This document shows positions 1 to 10,651 of a stretch of 64,000 nt of DNA, piece by piece (the first letter of the stretch is position 1; each line of letters opens with the position of its first letter). The notes under the pieces are model-generated. The model searched no databases. It was not told the origin of the DNA and was given only the letters and a program-made list of their open reading frames with translations. The position numbers were made by a program, and so were the translations under genes. The stretch is taken from contig CP092877.1 of assembly GCA_030710605.1 (NCBI GenBank), positions 43,074,406 to 43,138,405 of the forward strand. The letters run 5' to 3'. The DNA is from Cordylochernes scorpioides (Eukaryota; Arthropoda; Arachnida; Pseudoscorpiones; Chernetidae).

Positions 1-702
1 TGCCAAAACAACAAAGGCTAAAGAGGGAAGTCATAAATCAGGTAGATTCACAATTCCCACGACAGGCCACCCACACTGTCACATGTGGTGGAATGCAGAG
101 ACCCCTCTCACACCTGGACAGGTAAAGGCGCCCTTTCTCAAACGCCCCTGTCACATAAGGTTCCCCCCGTCTTTTAAACTATAAATACATCACTTTTACA
201 GGGACCTGACAGTGGCTTGACAGTTCAGTACAGTTTATTTTAGTTCACCCTTAGTGCAAGCCGCGTCGGTCGTATGTTATGTCGATCTCATCCAACATGT
301 AGTTAGGAAGAATTCGTCTATCTCCATCTTGCGCTTCTAGCTCAACTTTTATCTGTTTACGGAACTTTCTTAGTGCAACTGTGTCTTCGTTTTTTGTGTG
401 GATATCCCCAAGCTTTTCCACTCTGCCTCGACCACGACTGCCTGTATTTTGTGAGAACTTTTAAAGGTCTTCCAAGGTGCAGAGAGGTACTGGAAAACTC
501 TACATCCTGACTGTTCCTCTTGGTCAACACAGTACAACAAGAGCTACCAGGACTTCAACAATTATTTCAGTAGTCGACAGGATCTCTACAAAAGCTACTG
601 GAATTCTCATCTCATTACATTAGTCGACAGGATACTACAAGTCGACAACAACCAAACTTCAACTATCATTACATGAGTCGACAGGATGACTCATCACAGA
701 TA
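1..702. repeat. Left terminal direct repeat (truncated by window edge)
   Basis: This copy matches 4459-5160 with only a few substitutions and one change in a C run. Near its right end the motif GTCGACAGGAT occurs three times (573, 623, 677). A fourth, altered copy lies just beyond the repeat boundary at 704. A TATA box and initiator-like sequence fall in the first third, as expected if the repeat carries the element's promoter. Confidence 0.8.
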
Positions 703-3700
703 AGCCGACAGGATGACCAAAACGAAGGATGACACAACGAAGAGGTAAGAAGACTGTTCAGATAGGAAGCGAGAAAGAGCAAAGATGGAGGAACAAACCC
801 GCCAGTCCAACGAAACAACCAAGCAATCTCTCCCCCCAACAAGAGACGGTATTTACGGAAGAAACGCCGCCCAAACGGACTTCCGCATACCCGCTAACCG
901 ATCGCCAACGCCGGGAGCAAGCTGACCGCGCCAACGACAGCCCCGATATTCCCGCAAGACATGGAAACCGAGCAGCGATGTGGCCCAAACCCTGTGACAA
1001 GTTCCACACCTTCGACTTGACATCGTCGAGACAATGCTCAAGGCAACAAGCCACAATCAACTTCACAGAACCTACGAGCGTTTACAAGCTCTACATGGAG
1101 CGTCTTCAACGTCAGCAGGAATACAAGCCAAGACCAAGTTTCCTGACTGAACTTTCACACAACTGTAAGTTTAAAAAAAAAAAACTACCTTAACTTTATC
1201 CTCAAGTTCAAAACTTGATTCCCTATAAATTTTGTATTTATATTTTCACTTTAAGCATTTTAAAATCAAATTTTACCTTTTTTATACCATTTTTTAATTC
1301 AATTTTTAAAACTTTCACATTTTCATTGATCAAATTTACTTTAATTTTTAATCAGATTATAAATTTCAAGTTATTACTCTCAATTTTACTTTAAAAAAAA
1401 ATTTCGCCCATCACGCATTTTTACTAATTTACTAATCTTACATGCCTTTCCTAAATTTACCTAAAATGGCATTATCCAAAGCTACGACTTGGAAAAAAAA
1501 AATCATTATTATTATTTTAAAAAAAATCTCATTCATCATAATTCTCAACTTATTTTTGTTTTACTTATTAGTTATCTTTATACCAAAAGACCAATATCTT
1601 TATCAATTCTTAAAATTTGGTAATGTTCACCATTTTAAGTAAGCGTCCAATTCAAATTATGTGTAACTCTCACGACATTGCCCTTTTATAAGAATCATTT
1701 TAACTAACATAATCAACGATTTAAAAAGTATATTCAAATTTTAAATATAATTTAATCACAGCCTTCCAAAACGATTACAATCGTTAATATTCGAGGATAA
1801 ATACACTCCCTCATCTTTCCTTTTACATGCATATTTAATCATCAACAAATCTCTCTCTCTCTCTCAAAGATGCTCCTTCGAAAAACTTTTATTCGTTATA
1901 CAAATCTCTCTCAACAAACGTTACAACACTACACATCACTTTATCCAATTGGCAACAATTTTTAGTGCGCGACTTAACACACAAATCCAAATCTTGAGCC
2001 ACACAAGCTCCACTTAGCTCTATATCTCGTCGCCACAATAAAATAATTTCACATTAAGCGTGCAACATCCACTAACAGTCAAATATTCTCTCGATGTGTT
2101 TCATACAACAACCACCCATGACTTTATTAAATTTGTTATTCATGGTTAAACAGGTTAGATTTGTACCAAACTAAGACTTCACGTGACACCTTTTCATTCA
2201 CATTTCTCACTTCGTGTCACAGTGCCACACCACAAAACTTTTTCACTTTTCAGGCCAAAGACGCCTTCACGCCTGTGACACCACATCTCAACTCAAAACG
2301 TGTCCACGTTGAAAGTCGAACTTTCACCACACATCTAAACCTGACAACACTGAATAATATTTTTTCTAAACTAACTTCGAAACACAACAACTACAAACAC
2401 CGAGAAAATCATATCTTTCAATTATAGCAGAAAATTGCCAACTCAACAAAAGGAGAATATCTTCTCTCCCCCCCTCACAAGGCAGATCTTCTTGACCGCT
2501 AGCTTCATGATCGCCATTTTAAACAAATGTTTCAAACCAACCATTTAGATTTCCTCGAGAATCTCACAAATCTCACCAACGAGATATCACAACACAACAT
2601 ACTTTAAACATTTTACATGTTAATTGATAACACCAATTAAAACAATTTGGTTAAGTCTTATATAGACTTTTTAACGCGAAAGAGAAATCATTCTCTACAT
2701 ACCAGCATTGAGGACAAACGAAAAGATCATTTCACGTATTCCCAGTTTCAGAGTCATAGAAACACCGATGTTACCAAAGGGATATAATCTAGTCACACAC
2801 CACAACTGTAACTTTTCGTCAAAAGAGACAATTTTTGTTCAATTTTACACTACTTAAAATTTATCCAATCATTAATAACCTTCAATTATATTATAAATTT
2901 TGTATAAAATCTTGAATAATTATTCTTATTCTTACCTTTCAATTATATAAACAAATTTTTTAATCCAACATTTAAAAAAAAAAAAAAACCTTTAATCAAA
3001 TTTACTTTTATTTTTCATGATATTATTTTAGTATTGTAAAACATCTAATTGTTTCAAAAATTATTTTTATTTTATTATTTATTATATATTTTATATATTA
3101 CAGGTTTAATTTTGTCCACTTACACTTTTTGTACCCGCAATCATATTTCTATATTTCTATTCACTATATTTTATTTGTTTAAATACCTTTATTATCTGAC
3201 AAAGTTTATCATCCGCTATCGGGCATCTACAACAATCGTTTTCAACAATCATATGCTTTAACCAATTCCCTATATTTTTCATCACTATCTTTTCAGTCAT
3301 TGCGTCACGTCAATGTAGAAAAACGACAGCACTGCTTGACAATTTATTTTTTGATTTCGTAATTCAACAAACGCCTTGAACACAGTTCCCCAGACTTACA
3401 AATCCAAACTTTTGGTCTGAACAAGCTTCAAGAGTTTATTTCATTTCATCCGCAGAGCAAATCACCAACGCATACACAAAGCGTTCACTTTTTTCAACTT
3501 TCAACTTTTTTTTTTCAGCTCTAGCGGACCACATTCAACCTTTGATTTCGAGTCAAGTCAGATCACCTACTGTCGCTACAATTCTACTTATCGCATGGCT
3601 CTATTTCACTCCTTTCTCAATCATATTAATAAGCAACTTTTCTTCAACAACTTTTAACCCAATAATCCTAAAATTGTGACAAAACACTTTAACTCTTATA

Positions 3701-4458
3701 TAGGATCGCAAGTGAAACATTGCCAAGGAAGACAGCTCAAGTCTATATCCTCGCTTTGCACCTGGATCTGAGTATTTGGTTTACATGAGCACTTCTAACA
3801 ATTACATATTCTTCAACAACTTTTCAACCCAATAACACTACAATTGTGACAAAGCACTGTTACCCTATACAGGATCACAGGTGAAACATTGCCTAGGAAG
3901 ACGCTCAAGTCCATATCCTCGCTTTGCACCTGGACCTAAGTATTTGATTGCATGTGTAAATCTCACAATTGCTTATTCTTTAACTACTAACCCTGTCCAA
4001 CGCCCACCAATATTCTCTTAGAATGTGAATTTTTATGTCATCATTTTATTTTAATCATCTTTTTTGTTAATCAAACACAATGTCATTTTTATTTCACTTT
4101 TATATATCCAACAAATATCATCTTGTTATAGCCTTTTTAACCCTCACAGTTTAAATTAATTAAAAGAAATTTTAATTACTTACCTGTGTTAGAGAGGCTT
4201 TACCCGCCTAAACCCGGATAAACCCTTTCACTCCCGGGGCCCATCTACGGTAATTTAAAACAACAACCTCATATTGTGTAGATAACTTATAACAAGATTG
4301 TCATGTTGTATATAGAGACACATCTATGGGTAATTATGCGCATGATTAATCTGTGTCTTTACATCACCCTATGTAATGTAATTTGTACAAAGTGGATAAA
4401 TAAATAAAATCTGTAATAGATTTAAGAGTTGAGCTAAAGCAGAGATCGAGCATAGTAT
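703..4458. other. AT-rich interior of the LTR-like element; no recognisable gene
   Basis: About 3.7 kb of poly-A/T-rich sequence. The longest open frame (729-1193, +, 154 codons) is rich in Gln, Arg and Pro. It matches no family I recognise and ends in a poly-A run, so I do not call it a gene. There are CT microsatellites near 1853 and a tandem duplication at 3641-3982. Otherwise I see nothing in it. Confidence 0.5.
3641..3982. repeat. Two-copy tandem repeat, about 168-bp period
   Basis: The block beginning TTCTTCAACAACTTTT recurs once in tandem. The copies share the GTGAAACATTGCC and TATCCTCGCTTTGCACCTGG segments and differ by scattered substitutions. It lies within the interior of the LTR-like element. 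Confidence 0.75.
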
Positions 4459-5160
4459 TGCCAAAACAACAAAGGCTAAAGAGGGAAGTCATAAATCAGG
4501 TAGATTCACAATTCCCACGACAGGCCACCCACACTGTCACATGTGGTGGAATGCAGAGACCCCTCTCACACCTGGACAGGTAAAGGCGCCCTTTCTCAAA
4601 CGCCCCTGTCACATAAGGTCCCCCCCCGTCTTTTAAACTATAAATACATCACTTTTACAGCGACCTGACAGTGGCTTGACAGTTCAGTACAGTTTATTTT
4701 AGTTCACCCTTAGTGCAAGCCGCGTCGGTGGTATGTTATGTCGATCTCATCCAACATGTAGTTAGGAAGAATTCGTCTATCTCCATCTTGCGCTTCTAGC
4801 TCAACTTTTATCTGTTTACGGAACTTTCTTAGTGCAACTGTGTCTTCGTTTTTTGTGTGGATATCCCCAAGCTTTACCACTCTGCCTCGAACACGACTGC
4901 CTGTATTTTGTGAGAACTTTTAAAGGTCTTCCAAGGTGCAGAGAGGTACTGGAAAACTCTACATCCTGACTGTTCCTCTTGGTCAACACAGTACAACAAG
5001 AGCTACCAGGACTTCAACAATTATTTCAGTAGTCGACAGGATCTCTACAAAAGCTACTGGAATTCTCATCTCATTACATTAGTCGACAGGATACTACAAG
5101 TCGACAACAACCAAACTTCAACTATCATTACATGAGTCGACAGGATGACTCATCACAGAT
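4459..5160. repeat. Right terminal direct repeat
   Basis: This is a near-identical copy of 1-702. It ends at CATCACAGAT and then runs directly into a different dispersed repeat that is also seen at 44.29 kb, so the right boundary is well supported. The left boundary is set only by the window edge. Confidence 0.8.
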
Positions 5161-6327
5161 ATATTTTGATAATTTAAAACTCGTAAATTTGAATCTCTCG
5201 ATAAAGTGAACATTTTTCCCGGTCTCTTGAAAAATACTCGATAAGTTGAATAAAATCAATATTAATTATCATTATTCTTGTCTCAAATAAATTGCCGTGT
5301 CATCTGAATTTTGTCTTTCCTAATTTTCTACATTACAAAATCATCATTTTATCTATTCTCTCAATATATATGTTGTAGATAAATGATAAAACTAACTTTG
5401 ACTTGTGCGCAATTAATAGGTAGAAAATCTTACTTTTGATAAATAATCTTTAAGATAATAAACTTAAGATAATAAAACTTATAGATAAAAAAAACTTGTT
5501 ATCATCGTCGCTGCTTGCGAGTTAAATCTACAAATCTGCAAATAACTCTAAGGATATTCGGGATATTCAAGAAATTATTTTTCAAAAACCTTCCCGGGGA
5601 TATCTACTTATATAATTGCCTTATTCTGAAGCTCACGGATAGAATGCGCGCCCATTGGCTGCCGGCGAACACGTGTCCTCCCTGCCCCCCTCTAGACAAC
5701 CCTGTTATCAGCTGTGTGATACATACACCTGTCTATAGCGGACACTTTAGGCAACCCTGTAATCAGCAGTGTGTTACATCCACCTGTCTATACAGACCAC
5801 CCTGTATATAGCGGCCATTCTAGAAAACCCTGTTATCAGCTGTGTGATACATACACCTGTCTATAGCGGCCACTCCAGACAACCCTGTTATCAGCTGTGT
5901 GATACATCCACCTGCCTATACAGACCACCCTGTCTATAGTGGTCACCTTAGGCAACCCTGTTATCAGCAGTGTGATACATATACCTGTCTATACAGACCA
6001 CCCTGTCTATAGCGGCCACTCTAGACAACCCTGTTATCGGCTGTGTGATACATACACCTGTCTATACAGACCACCCTGTCTATAGCGGCCACTCTAGACA
6101 ACCCTGTTATCGGCTGTGTGATACATACACCTGTCTATACAGACCACCCTGTCTATAGCGACCACCCAAGACAACGTTTTTAAAATATATTCGCACTGGG
6201 GTAAAACCCGGGCGTTGCCCGGGCCATTCGTCTAGTACCTAATAATATCCCAAAATTTCACGGCGATTGGATGAATGGTTTTTGAATCTATAGAGTTCAG
6301 ACAGACATTCAATTATATATATATATA
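5161..6327. repeat. Dispersed repeat with palindromic CCCGGG core, first copy
   Basis: The segment from ATATTTTGATAATTT through TCTCGATAAAGTGAAC matches 44291 onward. The far end (6180-6327) carries GGTAAAACCCGGGCGTTGCCCGGG and then an 'AAAATTTCACGGCGATTGGATG' stretch that is also at 44660 and 45880. It finishes in a TA microsatellite. Related copies lie at 30026-30734, 32446-32890, 44103-44750 and 45627-45962. It resembles the 3' portions of arthropod non-LTR elements, but no reverse transcriptase is present, so the class stays open. Confidence 0.6.
5690..6175. repeat. Minisatellite of about 55-73-bp units
   Basis: About seven units contain ACCCTGTTATCAGCTGTGTG followed by CTGTCTATAGCGGCC or CTGTCTATACAGACC. 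Units come in a short and a long form that differ by one extra 'ACAGACCACCCTGTCTATA' block. The array lies inside the dispersed CCCGGG repeat. Its CCTGTCTATAGCG phrase resembles the ends of the MITE at 25140-25315, which could be its source. Confidence 0.8.
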
Positions 6328-6449
6328 TTTAAAAATGCCTATTTTGGATCATAAAGTTTTTATTTCCGATATTTCGTGAGGCAACTCGCCAAACTCCTCA
6401 CGAAATATCGGAAATAAAAACTTTATGATCCAAAATAGGCATTTTTAAA
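6328..6449. repeat. Near-perfect palindrome, about 54-bp arms
   Basis: The left arm 6328-6381 is the reverse complement of 6396-6449, with a loop of about 14 bases. TA microsatellites flank both sides (6315-6327 and 6485-6503). It would fold into a stable hairpin and looks like a small foldback element. Confidence 0.85.
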
Positions 6450-6504
6450 TATTATAATATATGGATTGCTCTATTTTCAAGCATATATATATATATATAT
6501 ATAG

Positions 6505-6706
6505 ACAAGGTTGTCTCAAAAGTTGGTAAACACTTGCAAAAAATTGAAATACCAATATTAATAGCCGTTATGTATAATGTCTTTGTATTATGTATAAAGT
6601 AATTGTATTATGTATTATTATGTATTCGCTGTAATAATATTATTCGCCAAGTAATAAGAAAAACAACGTTTTAAGAAAAATACGAACTTTTGGGATAATC
6701 TTATAA
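6505..6706. mobile_element. Mariner-like MITE, unbroken copy
   Basis: The ends are inverted repeats: ACAAGGTTGTCTCAAAAGTT at the left and the complement of ACTTTTGGGATAATCTTATA at the right. The interior has no coding capacity. Related ends occur at 9157-9781 and 10314-10408. A TA-rich target is consistent with Tc1/mariner, but the exact duplication cannot be separated from the surrounding TA tract. Confidence 0.6.
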
Positions 6707-7124
6707 AATAACATCTCCAAAAATTTCTCTAAAGTGCCGGATTAATAAGAAAAACAGACAAATACAATAGGAAAGTGAATAGATTAAAATAGCGAAACCA
6801 CTAGGAGAGTTCACCATTGATGAACCAGGCCATTTCAATATCTATTTTCTAAAAAATTTCTGATTATAATTTTATATTTTACCTATTCTATACGAAACTA
6901 TAGCATTATCTCGTCCCACATACGACATCTAATACAAAACAAGATTTTAAACTTATTTCTACATTTATCTTAAAAAGAGATACGAAAATCAAGGGTGAAT
7001 ATATCTGAGAGATAATAAAACGGAAGACATAAATCTCTTAATTATATGAGGGTAAATAAAATTAAAAACGATAAAAGTTGAATTGAAAAATAAAGAAAAG
7101 ATATACTAATATAGCTTTGATATG
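6707..7124. other. AT-rich stretch, remnant of dispersed repeat
   Basis: The only recognisable item is a short degraded piece (about 6780-6838) of the dispersed repeat containing GCGAAACCACTAGGAGAG and TTCACCATTGATGAACCAGGC. Otherwise I see nothing. Confidence 0.4.
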
Positions 7125-7415
7125 AAACCATATTTGCTTAAGAGCTTTTCTCGATGTAATTTCTTGAAATTTTATGATGCACCTCTACAGACCTATAAGC
7201 TTATGTCCACAGGTTCCCTAAAGACCCCTAAGCTGCATTCCATAAAAAATGCAGGATATACAAGAAAACCAATCCAATACAATTGTAGAGCGGTCTGGAG
7301 ATTAATTTGGCGAAACCACTGAAAGGGTTCACCACTGATAAGCCAAGCCCTCTCATTCAATAACTTTTATCATTGCAGTAAGGTCTGTAGAGGTAATATT
7401 TGATGAGATATGTAA
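7125..7415. repeat. Dispersed repeat, same family as 42.6-43.7 kb
   Basis: The order of shared segments is ACCTCTACAGACCTATAAGC, then CTTATGTCCA, then AATGCAGGATATA, then TTTGGCGAAACC, then GGTTCACCACTGATAAGCC, then TTGCAGTAAGGTCTGTAGAG. This matches the units at 42653, 43021 and (inverted) 43383. No open frame is conserved, so it looks like a non-coding MITE or SINE. Confidence 0.7.
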
Positions 7416-8695
7416 AAAGAAGCCCATTGCCAAAATAATTGTGTTATATATTTTTTATAGATAGATGCAAAATGAATTTATAAATGTATGTATGTAGAAA
7501 TAGATATTCTATGTGGCGCTGAGTTTGTTTATACAAAATGCAACATCTTGGCAAAGGTTGGCGTTCAGCCAACCGAAATATTGTCAAATAAATATTTTAT
7601 TCAATCCAATATATGCTTTTTATTATCTAAAGAAATAGACATGTAAATTGTGCTATGCGTTATATTAGAAGAATCACAAGAGAATAGAAACTAACTGACA
7701 TTTTATTTTCGATGAAATAAATCACCAAAACAATTAGTTGCGCCAAAAATGAAATATGAGCAGTAATACATTTTATTTTTCACGAAGGAGTTAAAAGCCA
7801 TTAAAAATTTAATCCAAAATAAAAGATATTTATGATGATAGATATTTATTTCAAAATCGGATCTTTGAATGAGTTAAGAAAACAGCATGGAAAGTTTGGA
7901 AGATGTGACCTTGCATCTCGATCAAGGTCAATGATGACGCAAACATCTCGGCAATTGATGAGGTGATACAGAAAGGACGTCACAATGGAATTCGAGCTAT
8001 TTCTGCTATCTTTACCTTATAACATCATTAAACATATTTAAAATATTGAAACATTTACTTAAGAAGGGTGCTTTGGCTGCTTAATGCTTGTAGAGAGATT
8101 TTGGAATGATATGAAATTGAAGATATCGATTTTCTTGAAAGAATAGTGACTGGAGATTTGAATTCTGGAAACACCATCATTTTCCTGATTATAAGAGATC
8201 AAGCGCAGAATGGTATCACTAACAGGCTTCACCAACACCCAAGAAACTAAGGATAACTTCTGGAAAATTACTTTTGATTACTTTTAGGGACAGAGTAAAG
8301 GATGCATCTTAAAAGATTATCTTCCTAAAGACAAAACAATTATAGCATAGCCTATAGGCTGAGCCATAAAATCAATACCGTAAAGGCCCTTACCAAACGT
8401 GTTCATAGCCACTGCTCACTTCTGGAGACCAGGGTTTGGGCTAATGGCCACCATCAGTCCAGGTCGGTTTTATTAGAATGCCAATACTGGCGTTGTGGCA
8501 TTGTCACCGACACGAGTCCGCTTGTTTGTGGAGATGGTGGTCAGTATATGGCGTTTTAGCGTCTATTTTGATGTGAGAAATGACTTTTCTTTTTATAGAT
8601 TAATATCCTCCCGGCATAAAATATCCGTCTATATTTCGGTCATAGAATTGGACTTACCACTTATATGATGTCTGGGTATTGTGATGAAATTATGA
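7416..8695. other. Unassigned AT-rich DNA
   Basis: No gene, tRNA or clear repeat was recognised. A weak transposase-like phrase around 7930-8000 (an acidic 'IDEVIQKG' stretch) is too short to call. The patch 8380-8560 is slightly GC-richer but shows no splice-bounded open frame I can defend. Confidence 0.3.
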
Positions 8696-8890
8696 ATTGT
8701 AACAACACACTGCCTCTGAGGATGTTTCTTGCTTTATTTAAGCGATCTTTCACGTTTTCGGGCATTATAAACTCTTCTATAGGAGTATACAAGGTTGTAT
8801 ACTCCTATAGAAGGGTTTATAATACCCGAAAGCTTGAGAGATTGTTTAAATAAAGCAAGAAACATCATCGGAGCAGTGTGTTGTTACAAT
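8696..8890. repeat. Long palindrome (about 95-bp arms) in intron
   Basis: 8696-8792 pairs with 8795-8890 around the centre GTATACAAGGTTGTATAC. Only a few mismatches and small indels interrupt the arms. It ends 63 bases before the first SDR exon in this window, so the pre-mRNA would carry a strong hairpin next to the splice acceptor. Confidence 0.85.
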
Positions 8891-8953
8891 TTATATTTCA
8901 GAGGATATTATCTCCCAAATTATGAATTCCAAGTTGTGAGATTTGTGTTTCAG

Positions 8954-9060
8954 ACGACCCAACAGTTCCTTCCTTCCATGTTGGAGAAGAACCACGGACA
9001 GGTTGTCGCCATTGCATCGGTAGCTGGTCTGCTGGGCGTTGTCAACATGACCGATTACAG
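8954..9060 (+). CDS. Internal exon of an SDR16C / retinol-dehydrogenase-like gene
   Basis: The exon follows an acceptor GTGTTTCAG and ends before donor GTGGGA. It encodes 35 residues starting TTQQFLPSML and ending NMTDY, plus two bases of the next codon. The order is that of classical short-chain dehydrogenases: the helix after the NAG region, then the strand ending in the catalytic serine (VVAIASVAG), then the loop leading to the catalytic tyrosine at the exon's end. The family uses NAD(P) to oxidise or reduce lipid, retinoid or steroid substrates, usually at the endoplasmic reticulum. The phase (2) matches the exon at 13451 exactly. Upstream exons encoding the Rossmann TGxxxGIG motif are not seen and probably lie left of the window. 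Which family member it is (RDH10-like, HSD17B11/13-like or an arthropod-specific one) cannot be decided. Confidence 0.85.
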
Positions 9061-9156
9061 GTGGGACACTTTTATACCGTGTCATTGTATTGTCACACTA
9101 CATTGTGTGGAATTAATTCTCTTTAGTGATAATCAAAGGACCAACTAAATCTATCT

Positions 9157-9244
9157 ACAAGATTGTCCCAAAAGTTCGTAAACACTTGAAAAAGTTGAAA
9201 TGCCAATATTATTCTCGATAATATTATTCGCCGTTATGTATAAT

Positions 9245-9318
<74 letters not shown>

Positions 9319-9334
9319 GTTGAATTTCTTCACT

Positions 9335-9368
<34 letters not shown>

Positions 9369-9393
9369 CGTCAACACGGGCCTACCGCCATCG

Positions 9394-9427
<34 letters not shown>

Positions 9428-9781
9428 ATAGTCCGTGCCAGTTCTGAGTTGACCGTTGGTCGCCTGCCGAAACGGACAAGAAGCGAACTTCCGCCGCGCA
9501 GCTCAAGCTGTCTGGGAGGGAGTACCAATATGGTTCAGGCATACCTGACCGAAGCCAACACGCCTAGCCCAATAGGGTGCACGCCTACCTTCCAGTGACT
9601 GGAATCCTGCCTCCTCTCTTAACATAAACACCCTGGATCGTCTATAGCTCCTATTCGAAACAGAAAATCTTCGAAGTTTCCATGATTTGTATTATTATGT
9701 ATTCGCTGTAATAATATTATTCGCCAAGTAATAAGAAAAACAACGTTTTAAGAAAACACGAACTTTTGGGACAACCTTATA
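9157..9781. mobile_element. Mosaic mariner-like MITE carrying foreign DNA
   Basis: The head (9157-9244) and tail (9686-9781) match the intact MITE at 6505-6706. The ends read ACAAGATTGTCCCAAAAGTT and the complement of ACTTTTGGGACAACCTTAT. Between them lie a 28S rRNA gene fragment and an 89-bp piece of a LINE ORF2. The element therefore either captured or was rebuilt around unrelated sequence. Confidence 0.65.
9245..9596 (-). pseudogene. Fragment of the nuclear 28S rRNA gene
   Basis: Read on the minus strand, 9455 down to 9245 follows the strongly conserved 28S core. It passes GGTCAACTCAGAACTGGCAC, the AATCCGACTGTCTAATTAAA block, TGACGCAATGTGATTTCTGC, then ACTCTCTTAAGGTAGCCAAA and CCTCGTCATCTAATTAGTGA. 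This is the region that holds the R2 insertion target, and it is not interrupted by R2 here. 9456-9596 is GC-rich and probably the adjoining variable expansion segment, but I cannot prove that. There is no flanking rDNA, so this is a dead fragment. Confidence 0.9.
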
Positions 9782-10474
9782 AATTGAGGAAACCCCTTTC
9801 ATTATCCTATTTATAATATTTTTACAAAATACAAGCATCTTACATTTATTTATTTATTTATTATCAAATAAGACGCGATATCCCACAAAAGATGCTTGCG
9901 TCAAGAAACAACACTAAATTTAGATACTATATTACATAAACAATTGAATAATTACATGATTTGAGTAGAGTTTAGAGAAGAAGAAAAAAGGACATTAAAA
10001 TCATGCTTGAATTTACAACCAACTAATGAAATAAATACAAATAAATATACCTAGTTTGGCAATGACGGTTTTTTTAACCAAGAGAGATAATAATAGATAT
10101 ATTTACAGAATTTTCTAAATTTAAAATATGAGTCCTTACTATTTATAAACCTAAAAAGATCCTTGTATTCAATGTTTTCCCGATTTCTGTAGTTCTGGAA
10201 GATTGGACATTCAATAAGCAAGTGACTGGAATCCTGCCTCCTCTCTTAACATAAACACCCTGGATCGTCTATAGCTCCTATTCGAAACAGAAAATCTTCG
10301 AAGTTTCCATGATTTGTATTATTATGTATTCGCTGTAATAATATTATTCGCCAAGTAATAAGAAAAACAACGTTTTAAGAAAACACGAACTTTTGGGACA
10401 ACCTTATAAATTGAGGAAACCCCTTTCTTTATCCTATTTATAATATTTTTACAAAATACAAGCATCTTACATGT
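9592..10474. repeat. Tandem duplication, about 630-bp offset
   Basis: 9592-9848 and 10222-10474 are nearly identical. Each runs from AGTGACTGGAATCCTGCC through the MITE tail to CAAGCATCTTACAT. The intervening 9849-10221 is the rest of a LINE 3' end. A single tandem duplication of a 630-bp unit explains the arrangement. Confidence 0.8.
9848..10310 (-). mobile_element. LINE ORF2 C-terminus and 3' end (remnant)
   Basis: Minus-strand translation gives a FEDFLFRIGAIDDPGCLC stretch, then HLLIECPIFQNYRNRE, and ends near WLKKPSLPN before a stop. This is the usual C-terminal Cys/His region of jockey/R1-type reverse transcriptase proteins. The 3' end is an (AAATA)n tract at 9848-9865. One in-frame stop is visible in the C-rich part, so it is a truncated, dead copy. 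Confidence 0.65.
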
Positions 10475-10535
10475 ACCATCATCATTATGTAAATATAAAG
10501 CAATACCGCGCCATCTATATAAAGGAAATGAAAAC

Positions 10536-10568
<33 letters not shown>

Positions 10569-10580
10569 CAATTAAAACAT

Positions 10581-10586
10581 TTTATT
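10581..10586 (-). terminator. Polyadenylation signal AATAAA for the ORF1-only element
   Basis: TTTATT on the plus strand, 66 bases beyond the stop codon of the 465-codon frame. It is followed by an AT microsatellite (10538-10566) where a LINE tail would end. Confidence 0.5.
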
Positions 10587-10651
10587 GACGTCTAAAAAAA
10601 AGAATTACAACAGTTTAAAGGGAAATAGGAAAAATGTACACAGTCGAGGTC

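Larger units (their letters stand above)
1..5161. mobile_element. LTR-like element with long terminal direct repeats and non-coding interior (fossil)
   Basis: The first about 702 bases recur nearly identically at 4459-5160, with an AT-rich interior of about 3.7 kb between them. The repeat carries a TATA box (about 182-190), an initiator-like TCAGT and a CT/GC-mixed leader. AATAAA-type signals lie just before the right copy (about 4398-4410). No gag, protease, reverse transcriptase or integrase motif is visible. It therefore resembles a non-autonomous LTR element (LARD-like), but the family cannot be named. The left repeat starts exactly at the window edge, so its true left end, and the corresponding boundary at 4459, are unknown. 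A large tandem repeat with a period of about 4.46 kb is an alternative reading. The very high identity of the repeats suggests a fairly young insertion or recent homogenisation. Confidence 0.55.

Noticed and set aside
729-1193. 154-codon frame in the LTR-like element as a gag-like gene
   Set aside because: No zinc knuckle, capsid-like segment or other family motif; low-complexity Gln/Arg/Pro composition.
6328-6449. Hammerhead core in the first palindrome
   Set aside because: CTCACGA and GGAAA are present, but the required CTGANGA and a stem II of adequate length are not.
9245-9596. Functional rRNA gene or R2 insertion
   Set aside because: Only a short internal 28S piece without flanking rDNA; the R2 target is uninterrupted and no R2 sequence follows.
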